Assembly: GCA_903835275.1 (NCBI GenBank)
Contig: CAILMK010000047.1
Span: 1 to 14,050, forward strand
Direction of reading: 5' to 3'
DNA length: 14,050 nucleotides
DNA from: an uncultured bacterium
Lineage (GTDB): Bacteria > Bacteroidota > Bacteroidia > CAILMK01
In this document: positions 5,811 through 13,741 of the stretch, one piece after another
How the letters are laid out: the number at the start of each line of letters is the position of its first letter
Numbering within the stretch: the stretch's first letter is position 1
The notes under the pieces: model-generated
Told to the model about the DNA's origin: nothing
Databases searched by the model: none
Seen by the model: the letters and a program-made list of their open reading frames with translations, nothing else
Program-made: the position numbers and the translations under genes

Positions 5811-8183
5811 ATGAAAAATGCGTTTTTGCTTTTGGCACTGCTCCTATCCCACCCTCTTATCAGTATGGCGGATAATGACGGCAGGAAGGATTCATTCGAT
5901 GTAAAAAAATACACCCTTACACTGGATGTTTCGGATTTTAAGACCAAACAGGTAAAGGGTATGACGGATATTGCCTTTACATCTGCTATGAATAATCTTT
6001 CCGTGCTTCGCCTTGACTTTTTCCGTCTCACAGTGGATTCCGTTCAAAGTAATGGGAAGAATCTTGTGTATGCTTATAATGATTCTCTATTGCATGTTAC
6101 CTTAAATTCACCCATACAAAAAAATGACAGCGGGCATATACAGGTATTTTACCACGGAAAACCTGCTGTGGATAAAGGTGGTTTCGGCGGGCTTGTACTC
6201 AGTGATACTTCCATAGACGGTGGCTACGCATATGTTCTGGGTGTAAGTTTTAATTTTATTCCGCATACATTTGGCAGGGGATGGTTCCCTTGCGTGGATA
6301 ATTTTACAGACAAGGCCCTTTATGAATTTTACATTACAACAAAATCCAATCACAAGGCATTCTGCAACGGCTTACTGCTCGATTCCTCTGTAAATACCAA
6401 TGGAACCAAGCTTTGGCACTGGAGAATGAACCAGCCCATCGTGCCTTACCTTGCTGCTATTGCCGCGGCTAATTACTTTACAGTAACACAGGATTATAAT
6501 GGGTTGCAGCATTCCCTCAAACTTATATGCGCTATGCCATCGTATGATCATTCTACTTTTACGAAAGGTTTTGCCCTATTTAATGCAGCCCTTGCGGGAT
6601 TTGAAAAAGATTACGGATTGTATCGCTTTGACCGCGTTGGCTATTTCGGAATGCCTTTTAACTTAGGTGCCATGGAAAGTGCCAGCAATATCGGCTTGCC
6701 TAATATAATATACACGGATCCGCGCTATCGGGATACATGGGCGCACGAACTTTCACATCATTGGTGGGGCGACCTGATGACCTGTGCCAGCGCGGAAGAA
6801 ATGTGGCTTAATGAAGGCTGGGCTGATTTTTCGGAAAGCATTTTTGAAGAGAACACACTCGGGCATATCGCCTATGTAAATTATGCACGCGCCAATCATT
6901 ATAATGTGGTGGCTAATTCCTTTATTGATGATAAGGGATTCAGGGCATTAAGTCCGATGCCGCAGCAATATACCTACGGAACGACTATTTATAGAAAAGG
7001 TGGTGATGCAGCGCACACACTCAGGGCTATGCTAGGCGATTCACAATTCTTTATTTCCACAAAAGCATTTCTGGATTCCTTTGCTTTCAAGAGTGCCACC
7101 TCTGAGGATTTCAGAAAATCCCTGATCCTTTCATCAGGAAAAGATTCCATAGTAAACAGCTTCTTTAATAACTGGATTTATAGTCCCGGATTGCCGCATT
7201 TTTCAATGGATTCATCGGGTATCAGTAACAATGGGAACGGCACGTATTCCATCAATGCAAATATGCGTCAGAAGCAATGGCACTCCCCTGCCCTGTGTAG
7301 GAATGTTCCATTACAGGTTTCCGCATTTGATTCCAACTGGAAGAGAACGGATGTATCCTTCATTGCCGGTGGAAACAATACAAATTTTACTACGAACCTC
7401 AACTTCCAACCTGTTTTCATTGCACTGAATATTGAGAACCAGATCATGGATGCCACCACCAAGGAATATAAGATTGTCCTGTCAAAAAACAATTACACTT
7501 ATGCAGAGGAAATGCTGACATTACCCAATGTTTCAGGAGTAGATTCTGCCCTTGTTTTTGTGGAGCATCACTGGGTAGGTCCCGATCATGGAAATCCCCC
7601 ACCGGGAACGCGCATATCCACCGAAAGATACTGGACCATTGATGGTATATGGAAGGATGGATTTACTGCGACTGCAACCATTAGTTACAATGGTGCTTCC
7701 ATTGCCAGCGGAGGACTGGATAGTATTTTGATGGCAGGTTTGCCTGAAGATAGTGTGCGCTTGCTGTACCGTCCAAATGCACAAAGCGATTGGTTGGAAT
7801 ACAATAATTATAAAAAGATCATTGGAAACATACATGACCACCAGGGGACGATTACCATTAACAATCTAAAAAAAGGGGACTACACTTTTGGTAGTTCCTA
7901 CATTGCACGAATGGGGATCGATGAAAAAAAGCCGCTCGCCGGAGCGGGGATCAGCATCTACCCCAATCCGGCAAAAGAGTACATCACGATAAAAAACAAT
8001 GAAAATATTTCTATAAAAAGAATCAGTATCTACGATTTGAAAGGCACAGAACTTGAATTCATAAATACCCCCATCGGAAATGAATATAAGTTCAATACTG
8101 GGTTGCTTGCTTCAGGGGCTTATGTAGTGAAAGTGATTACGGCGAAGGGGAGTTTTGAGAAGAAGATTGTTGTGGGGAAGTGA
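5811..8183 (+). CDS. Secreted M1 family zinc aminopeptidase with T9SS sorting domain
   Basis: This 790-residue protein should cleave N-terminal residues from peptides outside the cytoplasm. A signal peptide covers residues 1-20 (MKNAFLLLALLLSHPLISMA). The M1 beta N-domain follows, then the catalytic core. The zinc site is HELSHHWWGD with H312, E313 and H316, and the third ligand is E335 in NEGWADF, exactly 18 residues later as in HEXXH-X18-E gluzincins. The exopeptidase motif reads GAMES at 286-290, with Ser where most M1 enzymes have Asn. The catalytic Tyr is probably Y394 in IYRKGGD. A beta-rich region (about 560-700, with VEHHWVGPD and RYWTIDGIW) precedes a T9SS type A CTD from about residue 715 (SIYPNPAKEY to KKIVVGK). 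The enzyme is therefore predicted to be surface-bound or released. It is monocistronic, with its own promoter and an end convergent with the CBS gene 35 bases away. Peptide scavenging is the likely role. Confidence 0.92.
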   Translation: MKNAFLLLALLLSHPLISMADNDGRKDSFDVKKYTLTLDVSDFKTKQVKGMTDIAFTSAMNNLSVLRLDFFRLTVDSVQSNGKNLVYAYNDSLLHVTLNSPIQKNDSGHIQVFYHGKPAVDKGGFGGLVLSDTSIDGGYAYVLGVSFNFIPHTFGRGWFPCVDNFTDKALYEFYITTKSNHKAFCNGLLLDSSVNTNGTKLWHWRMNQPIVPYLAAIAAANYFTVTQDYNGLQHSLKLICAMPSYDHSTFTKGFALFNAALAGFEKDYGLYRFDRVGYFGMPFNLGAMESASNIGLPNIIYTDPRYRDTWAHELSHHWWGDLMTCASAEEMWLNEGWADFSESIFEENTLGHIAYVNYARANHYNVVANSFIDDKGFRALSPMPQQYTYGTTIYRKGGDAAHTLRAMLGDSQFFISTKAFLDSFAFKSATSEDFRKSLILSSGKDSIVNSFFNNWIYSPGLPHFSMDSSGISNNGNGTYSINANMRQKQWHSPALCRNVPLQVSAFDSNWKRTDVSFIAGGNNTNFTTNLNFQPVFIALNIENQIMDATTKEYKIVLSKNNYTYAEEMLTLPNVSGVDSALVFVEHHWVGPDHGNPPPGTRISTERYWTIDGIWKDGFTATATISYNGASIASGGLDSILMAGLPEDSVRLLYRPNAQSDWLEYNNYKKIIGNIHDHQGTITINNLKKGDYTFGSSYIARMGIDEKKPLAGAGISIYPNPAKEYITIKNNENISIKRISIYDLKGTELEFINTPIGNEYKFNTGLLASGAYVVKVITAKGSFEKKIVVGK

Positions 8184-8218
8184 TTTATTAGGTGATCAAC
8201 GAAGCAACAAATCGTAAA

Positions 8219-8926
8219 TTATTTCACCATTCTCAGCATTTTCGGAATATCACTAATGGTGACGATGCCCATGAGTTTTTCATTGGGTTTTCCTGTGTTG
8301 GTAATGAGGATTGAATCGAGTATTTTACCGGAATTTTCGTACTCCTTGAATTTTGCCAGGGCGCTGAAAACATTCTCATCCTTTTTCAGGAAGCAATAAT
8401 TTTCCTTTCGTTCCGCGAAAGTGATTACCTTACTAATGTGAGTATCATTCAGGCTGAATACATCTTCGTGTGATGAAGCGCCCAGCCAGCGGCTGACGGT
8501 ATCGGTGGTAAGCAATCCGATAAAGACTAAATTTTTATACAAAGGCAATTGAGAAAACGAATACTCGTACATCAGTTTTAATGCCTTGCCCACAGATTCC
8601 TCCACATCCATCTGGAAGACATCCTTTTTGAAAGCCGGCAATAATTTAGGCGGATTATAGAGAGCGTTTTCAATTTTCAGGATCAGTTCCACACAGGCTT
8701 CATTGGGTTCGGCTATCACCATTCCGTCGGCGCGCTCGTGAACTATGGCATTGCGCAGGTCACCCAACTGGCGCAGATCTTCGCGGTATTCATTCACCAC
8801 CCTGTTCTTGCGGCTGAGATCACGGACCATATCATAAAAACGCGAGGAAGCATCACCTTGCAGGTCCTTGCGGAGTTTTTGTTCTATGCTTGCAAAGCTT
8901 TCGAGGAATTTTTCGGAATTTTTCAT
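8219..8926 (-). CDS. HEPN-like/CBS-pair protein, last gene of the ALDH-folK-dNK operon
   Basis: This is a 235-residue soluble protein in two parts. Residues 1-92 are all helical and carry LRNAIVHE, that is R58-N59-x3-H63, which matches the R-N-x(3)-H form of the HEPN RX4-6H signature. HEPN domains are often RNases or nucleotide-modifying partners, but inactive helical versions exist. Residues about 95-148 and 175-235 form a CBS pair, the Bateman module that senses adenosine nucleotides or SAM. The second CBS ends GIVTISDI, with T223 and D226 at the usual ribose-contact spacing; the first has GLLTTDTV, where the Asp is shifted. Its ATG overlaps the stop of the kinase gene (ATGA), so its translation is probably coupled to the kinase. 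A nucleotide-responsive regulator or RNA-acting protein fits, but this is inference. The CBS assignment is firm; the HEPN assignment rests on one motif plus helical character. Confidence 0.8.
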   Translation of the reverse strand: MKNSEKFLESFASIEQKLRKDLQGDASSRFYDMVRDLSRKNRVVNEYREDLRQLGDLRNAIVHERADGMVIAEPNEACVELILKIENALYNPPKLLPAFKKDVFQMDVEESVGKALKLMYEYSFSQLPLYKNLVFIGLLTTDTVSRWLGASSHEDVFSLNDTHISKVITFAERKENYCFLKKDENVFSALAKFKEYENSGKILDSILITNTGKPNEKLMGIVTISDIPKMLRMVK

Positions 8927-9576
8927 TCGGGTTTGATGAAGTTTATTTTTTTCTCCCAGGGCCTGCTGATGAGATGCAAAAGTTTATAAAAATCCCTGTC
9001 AAGCTTTACAAAATTCATTTCGGTAACATCTATGATGAGAATTGCCTTATTGGTCTGTGCCTTGAAATATTTCATGTAACTGTGCTGGATATCCATGAGG
9101 TAGCTATCCTCTATATCCAGTTCAAAAGGCCTTCCCCGGTTGTAAATATTTGTTTGCAGATTCGGTATGGAATTGTGCAGGTATACGATCAGGTCGGGGC
9201 GTTCAATTTGCCTGTAAAAAGTTTCGAATAACTGGTAATACAGACGGAACTGATCGTCTTTTAAATTATTCTGGGCAAACACCAGTGATTTGTCAAACAA
9301 ATAATCGGCAACAAAAAAAGGATGAAACATATCCTTCTTCCCCAGCCTTTGCTGCAACTGGTTGAATCGCTCCACAAGGAAGCTAATTTCAAGCGGGAAA
9401 GCGTATTGCTCGGGATCGTAGTAAAATTTTTCAAGAAAAGAATTTTCAGTGAATTCCTCCAGGACCAGCTCAGCAGAATATGTTTCAGAAATCAGGCAGG
9501 CAAGTGTTGTTTTACCCACGCCGATATTGCCTTCAATGGCTATATAATTATAGGGCAATTTGTCCGGAACAATCAT
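8923..9576 (-). CDS. Deoxynucleoside kinase (dNK/dGK/dAK family)
   Basis: This 217-residue cytoplasmic kinase should phosphorylate a deoxynucleoside with ATP in the salvage of DNA precursors. The P-loop is EGNIGVGKTT (residues 15-24), the family form GxxGxGKS/T. The acidic EEF at 40-42 corresponds to the substrate-side Glu region. The D/ERS motif reads DKS (95-97, in DYLFDKSLVFA), with Lys for Arg. The LID region carries NRGRPFE (about 145-151), which supplies the phosphate-binding arginines. The length is typical for bacterial family members. The start ATG shares one base with the folK stop (TAATG) and the end overlaps the CBS gene by four bases. The base specificity (dA/dG or a broader range) cannot be read from sequence. 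Confidence 0.88.
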   Translation of the reverse strand: MIVPDKLPYNYIAIEGNIGVGKTTLACLISETYSAELVLEEFTENSFLEKFYYDPEQYAFPLEISFLVERFNQLQQRLGKKDMFHPFFVADYLFDKSLVFAQNNLKDDQFRLYYQLFETFYRQIERPDLIVYLHNSIPNLQTNIYNRGRPFELDIEDSYLMDIQHSYMKYFKAQTNKAILIIDVTEMNFVKLDRDFYKLLHLISRPWEKKINFIKPE

Positions 9577-10067
9577 TACCTGGTGTATTCTTTTACTTCG
9601 CCCTCATCGGTACATTCATCAAGCATTTGTACGGTGCTTTTACCTGTAACGGGGTGTACCCATTGGGGACTTATTTCCACCAAAGGTACTAAACTAAATC
9701 TTCGTTCCGGCAGGTACGGATGGGGAATTTTTAATCTTTCTGAATCCATGACGATATCATCTATATAAAGAATATCGATATCAATGATGCGCGGGCCCCA
9801 TTTTTGTTCGCGGATGCGCCCCATTTCGGTTTCTATTTCCAGTAAGGTTTCAAGTAATTCTAATGGTTCTTTGTCCGTCTGTATAAGAAGCGCCTGGTTG
9901 AGGAAATCGGGTTGTTCTTCTATGCCCCATGCCGCGGTGGAATAGATCGAAGAAAGATTGATAATATTTCCGGCTTTTTCATGGATAAGATGGATCGCAG
10001 TATCGAGGTTTTCCTCCCTGTCACCCATATTTCCACCGATAAGTAATGCGGCTTTTTTTTCTGTCAT
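9576..10067 (-). CDS. folK: 2-amino-4-hydroxy-6-hydroxymethyldihydropteridine diphosphokinase (HPPK)
   Basis: HPPK transfers pyrophosphate from ATP to 6-hydroxymethyl-7,8-dihydropterin, the step before dihydropteroate synthase in folate biosynthesis. The 163-residue protein has the usual length. The N-terminal strand ALLIGGNMGDREENL (residues 7-21) and SSIYSTAAWG (39-48) are typical. The signature KWGPRIIDIDILY (89-101) contains R93 and the two magnesium-binding Asp residues D96 and D98, equivalent to D95 and D97 of the E. coli enzyme. IPHPYLPERRFSLVPL further on is also a family hallmark. The ATG directly abuts the ALDH stop (TAA then ATG, no gap), and the stop overlaps the dNK start. No folP or folB is seen in the window. 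Confidence 0.95.
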   Translation of the reverse strand: MTEKKAALLIGGNMGDREENLDTAIHLIHEKAGNIINLSSIYSTAAWGIEEQPDFLNQALLIQTDKEPLELLETLLEIETEMGRIREQKWGPRIIDIDILYIDDIVMDSERLKIPHPYLPERRFSLVPLVEISPQWVHPVTGKSTVQMLDECTDEGEVKEYTR

Positions 10068-11429
10068 TTAATCCCAGGTAATGGTTTTTACATTGACAAA
10101 TTCATGGATGCCTGCTTCGGAAAGTTCACGCCCGTATCCTGAATGTTTTACCCCGCCGAAAGGCAATGTAGCATCAGATTTTACCATTGAATTCAAAAAT
10201 ACGGATCCTGAATCAATTCTCCTTGAAAATGCCATGGCTTTTTCCTTGTCTTTAGTCCACAGGGATGCACCAAGCCCGAAATTGGTATCATTGGCAATCC
10301 GCAAGGCATCCTCATCATTTTCAGCAATGAAAACGGATGCACAGGGACCAAAAACCTCCTCGCTGTAGGCAGGCGAATTCTTGGGGATATTTATCAATAC
10401 AGTTGGCTTGAAAAAATTACCCTTTGAATTGATGCGAGTGCCTCCAGTCAGGATTTTAGCACCCATTGTTACAGATTTCTGTATTTGTTTTTCGAGAGTA
10501 TCCAGCAGGTCCGGACGCGCAAGGGGCCCAATATTTGTTTTTCCTTCAAATGGATCACCAACGCTGAGGGCTTCAACCTTTTCAATAAAAACAGATAAGA
10601 ATTTATTGGCGATATTTTTATGAAGGATAAATCTTTTTGCAGCAATACAACTCTGACCGCAATTTTGCATACGCGCCTTTACCCCGGTTTCCGCAGCATT
10701 TTCTATATCAGCATCCTCAAGGACAATAAAAGGATCACTGCCTCCAAGCTCTAAAACAGAGCGCTTTATTGCCTTGCCTGCTATGCATGCCACTGCTCCG
10801 CCCGCGCGTTCGCTTCCGGTGAGGGAAACTCCCTTTACACCTTTAAAATTGATAACATTATCACTCTGTTCGTGACTGATAAATAAATTGGTAAAAACAC
10901 CCTCCGGAAATCCTGATTGTTTAAAGATTTTCTCCAGGTTTTCTGCACAACCGGGTACGTTTTCAGCGTGTTTCAGGACAACTACATTGCCAGCCATAAT
11001 TGCCGGAACAGCACAGCGGAATACCTGCCAAAACGGAAAATTCCACGGCATTATTATGTAAATAACTCCCAGTGGATCGTGGCTTATATAACTTTCCTTA
11101 TGCTGGGTGGGAATAAATTTTTTGATCAGGAATTTTTCCGCGTTTTCAGCGTAATATTTACATGCAGTGGTGGATTTTTCCACTTCGGCTATGGCTTCAG
11201 CATAAGGCTTGCCCATTTCCTGTGAAATGGTGCGTGCATATTCATCTTTTGCGGCAAGAGTAATGTCAATAACATTTAACATCAGCTTTGACCGCTCTGC
11301 AAATGAGGTCAGCTTCCAGGATTCGAATGCTTTGGCGGCACTATCAAGTTTAGAATAGAGCTGTATATCCGTAAGGGTGTCATATTTCTTTATATATTCC
11401 TGTGTAGCAGGGTTTATTGATTGATACAT
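10068..11429 (-). CDS. NAD(P)-dependent aldehyde dehydrogenase, succinate-semialdehyde dehydrogenase-like
   Basis: This 453-residue ALDH superfamily enzyme should oxidise an aldehyde to the acid with NAD(P)+ in the cytoplasm. The catalytic residues are visible: N130 in MPWNFPFW, K153 in VLKHAE, the nucleotide loop GSERAGG (205-211), general base E227 in ELGGSDPF and nucleophile C261 in NCGQSCIAAKR. FGPCASVF and PFGGVKHSGYGRE near the end are also conserved. The short N-terminus beginning with SINPATQE and the GQSCIAAKR motif fit the succinate-semialdehyde dehydrogenase group, but the substrate is uncertain. It is the first gene of the four-gene operon. ATG 11429 is chosen because the ALDH alignment begins immediately. 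A metabolic link to folK and dNK is not obvious, so co-transcription may reflect growth-linked expression only. Confidence 0.92.
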   Translation of the reverse strand: MYQSINPATQEYIKKYDTLTDIQLYSKLDSAAKAFESWKLTSFAERSKLMLNVIDITLAAKDEYARTISQEMGKPYAEAIAEVEKSTTACKYYAENAEKFLIKKFIPTQHKESYISHDPLGVIYIIMPWNFPFWQVFRCAVPAIMAGNVVVLKHAENVPGCAENLEKIFKQSGFPEGVFTNLFISHEQSDNVINFKGVKGVSLTGSERAGGAVACIAGKAIKRSVLELGGSDPFIVLEDADIENAAETGVKARMQNCGQSCIAAKRFILHKNIANKFLSVFIEKVEALSVGDPFEGKTNIGPLARPDLLDTLEKQIQKSVTMGAKILTGGTRINSKGNFFKPTVLINIPKNSPAYSEEVFGPCASVFIAENDEDALRIANDTNFGLGASLWTKDKEKAMAFSRRIDSGSVFLNSMVKSDATLPFGGVKHSGYGRELSEAGIHEFVNVKTITWD

Positions 11430-11551
11430 CTGTTTTCAATTTTGTTCGCGATTACAATCTGATTTAACGAACGTAAGTGCAAAAAAGTTTATTACTGGGG
11501 AATCTTGAAAGATTATAGTTGTATTTAATAATATTTCAGAGTGCACTTACA
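11430..11551 (-). promoter_or_regulatory. M13-to-ALDH intergenic gap with a 9-bp inverted repeat
   Basis: GTAAGTGCA at 11473-11481 is the exact reverse complement of TGCACTTAC at 11542-11550, with 60 bases between. Inside lies the palindrome AATCTT-GA-AAGATT (11501-11514). The gap probably holds the end of the M13 transcript and the operon promoter, but no TAnnTTTG match is found and the role of the repeat is unknown. Confidence 0.35.
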
Positions 11552-13579
11552 TTACCAGATCACAACTCTATCCTTTTCAGGCCTCCATAGCGGACTTCCT
11601 TCCTTGATTCCGAATGCATCGTAAAATTCCGGAATATTACTCAGGGGACCGTTCACACGGAGCATAGCGGGTGCATGTACATCCGTGAGGATTTGGTTGG
11701 CAAGGCGTTCCTTTCTTTGTTCTATCATCCAGCCGAGGGCATACCCAAGGAAATATCTTTGTATGGGAGTTAAGCCGCCAATTTTTTCTCCTTTTTTATA
11801 AGCTTCCGTCTTCTTAAAAGCATCCAATCCGATGACGATACCGCCCAAATCAGCAATGTTTTCTCCGAGTGTAGCCTTGCCGTTAACGTGCATGCTATCC
11901 AGTACCATGTACTTGTTAAATTGGTCAACATACTTTTTGGTTTGCGCGTCAAATTTCGCGGCGTCTTCTTTGGTCCACCAGTTATGAAGGTTGCCCTTGT
12001 CATCGTACTGCCTTCCTTCATCATCAAATCCGTGGGTAATTTCATGCCCAATGGTAGATCCCCCTGCGTATCCATATACCAGGGCATCATCCAGTTCATC
12101 ATCCTTGAATCCCGGTACCGCAAATGCAGCTGCCGGAAGCACAATTTCATTATTGGATGGATTGTAATAGGCATTATATTCCTGTGGATTCATGTCCCAC
12201 TCCTGCCTGTTTACCGGCTTGCCCAGTTTTTTCAGGCTGTAATTGAACCAGAAATTATTTACATTTATTGCATTGAGCACAAATGCCTGTTTGCCTATCT
12301 CCATTCCTGTAAAATCCTTCCATTTATCAGGGTAACCGATCTTTTTGGTAACCGTACTAAGTTTTTGCAATGCCTTTACTTTTGTTTCCTGGCTCATCCA
12401 TGGTAGATTTTGCAAATGCTCCTTGTATGTGGATAGAATGGCATTCACCAGGTCCTCGTATCTTTTTTTCGTTTTAGCAGGGAAATATTCCTTTACAAAT
12501 TCTTTTCCGAGCAATTCCCCGATGGCCTCATTTTCATAATCAATCACCCTTTTCCAGCGCGGCTTTTGTGTTTTTGCCCCGGTTAAAACAGTGCCATAAA
12601 AATTGAAATGATCCTTGTCGAATTCACCGCCGAGTTTATTGGCAAAATCATTGACCAAATGCCATTTTAAATAATTTTTCCACTGGTCAAGAGGAATCGA
12701 TTTAAGTGTCTTATCGAAATGAGCGAAAAATTCCGGCTGCCCCACGATGATGCTGTCTGCAGAAGTTACTCCCACATCCTTTAAAAAGTCATTCCAGTTA
12801 AAGGAAGGCGTAAGCTTATTCAACTCAGCGATGGACATTTTATGATAATTCTTGTATGGATCGCGCAGGTCTTCCAGTTTACGGGAAGCGGAGGCAAGTT
12901 CCATTTCAAGGCTGATCACCTCATCACCTTTGCCTGCTTCCTGCCCGATGAGAGGCATGATTGCATGAAGATAATCGGCGTACTTTTCCCTGATATTTTT
13001 TGTACGGTTATCGTTATTGAAATAATAATCGCGGTTAGGCAAGCCAAGTCCGCCTTGCGATAAATGCAAAGCCATTACAGAGCTGTTCTTTTCATCCTGG
13101 CTCACATCCAGGGAAAATCCGGCGCCAACTCCAAACGTATGCAAATGAGCCAATACCTCTGTAAGGCCGTTAATATCCTTGATGCCGTCAATATTTTTAA
13201 GTTCATTTTCCAATGGCTTTATTCCCGCCTTGTCAATAGTAGCAGAATCCATTGCACTCGCATAAAGGTCACCAATTCGCTGTTCGGTACTGTTTTTTTC
13301 CGCATTGGTTTTGGCAGCGGCATCCTCGCTGATCTTGCGAAGGTTTATATAGAGTTCATCCTTTACGAGATTAGCAATTCCCCACCGGCTTTCACTTTCA
13401 GGAATAGGATTTTTGTTGAACCATCCTCCATTGGCATACAGGTAAAAATCCTTGCCGGGAATAATACTCGTATCCAGGTTTGCCCGGAGAATATCAGGTT
13501 TTTCATTCTTAACCTTATTATTACAGGAGCTGATTAATGCCGCTGACAATAAGAACGCGGATAATTTTAATACCTTCAT
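11552..13579 (-). CDS. M13 family (neprilysin/PepO-like) zinc metalloendopeptidase, lipoprotein
   Basis: This is an endopeptidase of the neprilysin family, acting on small peptides in the periplasm or at the outer membrane. From the ATG at 13579 it has 675 residues. It starts with a lipoprotein signal whose lipobox is ISSC, with Cys at residue 19. A longer frame to 13636 exists, but its extra 19 codons lie across the promoter box and a palindrome, so the inner start is preferred. No acidic surface-export signal follows the Cys, so periplasmic anchoring is inferred. The M13 N-domain (DFYLYANGGWFNKNPIP) is followed by the catalytic part: NAYYNPSNNEIVLPA (substrate binding), GHEITHGFDDEGRQYD with H512, E513 and H516, and ENIADLGG with third ligand E573 and D577. 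The C-terminus RVVIW matches the usual VW ending. It is probably a single-gene unit, as 122 bases separate it from ALDH. Confidence 0.93.
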   Translation of the reverse strand: MKVLKLSAFLLSAALISSCNNKVKNEKPDILRANLDTSIIPGKDFYLYANGGWFNKNPIPESESRWGIANLVKDELYINLRKISEDAAAKTNAEKNSTEQRIGDLYASAMDSATIDKAGIKPLENELKNIDGIKDINGLTEVLAHLHTFGVGAGFSLDVSQDEKNSSVMALHLSQGGLGLPNRDYYFNNDNRTKNIREKYADYLHAIMPLIGQEAGKGDEVISLEMELASASRKLEDLRDPYKNYHKMSIAELNKLTPSFNWNDFLKDVGVTSADSIIVGQPEFFAHFDKTLKSIPLDQWKNYLKWHLVNDFANKLGGEFDKDHFNFYGTVLTGAKTQKPRWKRVIDYENEAIGELLGKEFVKEYFPAKTKKRYEDLVNAILSTYKEHLQNLPWMSQETKVKALQKLSTVTKKIGYPDKWKDFTGMEIGKQAFVLNAINVNNFWFNYSLKKLGKPVNRQEWDMNPQEYNAYYNPSNNEIVLPAAAFAVPGFKDDELDDALVYGYAGGSTIGHEITHGFDDEGRQYDDKGNLHNWWTKEDAAKFDAQTKKYVDQFNKYMVLDSMHVNGKATLGENIADLGGIVIGLDAFKKTEAYKKGEKIGGLTPIQRYFLGYALGWMIEQRKERLANQILTDVHAPAMLRVNGPLSNIPEFYDAFGIKEGSPLWRPEKDRVVIW

Positions 13580-13596
13580 TGTTTTGAATTGAATGG

Positions 13597-13604
13597 CAAA
13601 TGTA
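13597..13604 (-). promoter_or_regulatory. Bacteroidota -7 promoter box of the M13 peptidase gene
   Basis: On the minus strand the sequence is TACATTTG, an exact TAnnTTTG match 17 bases ahead of the preferred ATG at 13579. It lies inside the longer reading frame, which argues for the inner start. A TTTG -33 element at usual spacing is not visible. Confidence 0.5.
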
Positions 13605-13614
13605 ACAAATTTTA

Positions 13615-13628
13615 TCCGCCGAGGCGGA
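13615..13628. repeat. GC-rich palindrome TCCGCCGAGGCGGA
   Basis: Six-base arms TCCGCC and GGCGGA surround GA. It lies just upstream of the M13 -7 box, where an operator might be, but it also resembles the other short GC-rich palindromes between genes in this window, so a dispersed element is equally likely. Confidence 0.5.
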
Positions 13629-13724
13629 CTAATCATGAAATCCTAATTCCTAAATATAAATGTAGCCGGATATTCCCGGAAATAAAATTCCAATTGTGAA
13701 ATACGAAACTCCGGAAGCATTTGT

Positions 13725-13732
13725 TACTTTTG
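13725..13732 (+). promoter_or_regulatory. Bacteroidota -7 promoter box of the right-edge membrane protein gene
   Basis: TACTTTTG matches TAnnTTTG exactly and ends nine bases before the ATG at 13742. Together with the minus-strand box at 13597-13604 it marks the 13580-13741 gap as a divergent promoter region. No -33 TTTG is seen at normal spacing. Confidence 0.5.
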
Positions 13733-13741
13733 AAGAAAAAA

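Noticed and set aside
8184..8218. Terminator between the convergent M1 and CBS genes
   Set aside because: The 35-base gap has no convincing stem with a T-run on either strand.
9322..9768. 148-codon plus-strand ORF
   Set aside because: It is antisense to the dNK and folK genes, both firmly identified.
13064..13537. 157-codon plus-strand ORF
   Set aside because: It is a shadow of the M13 peptidase N-domain, with no motif of its own.
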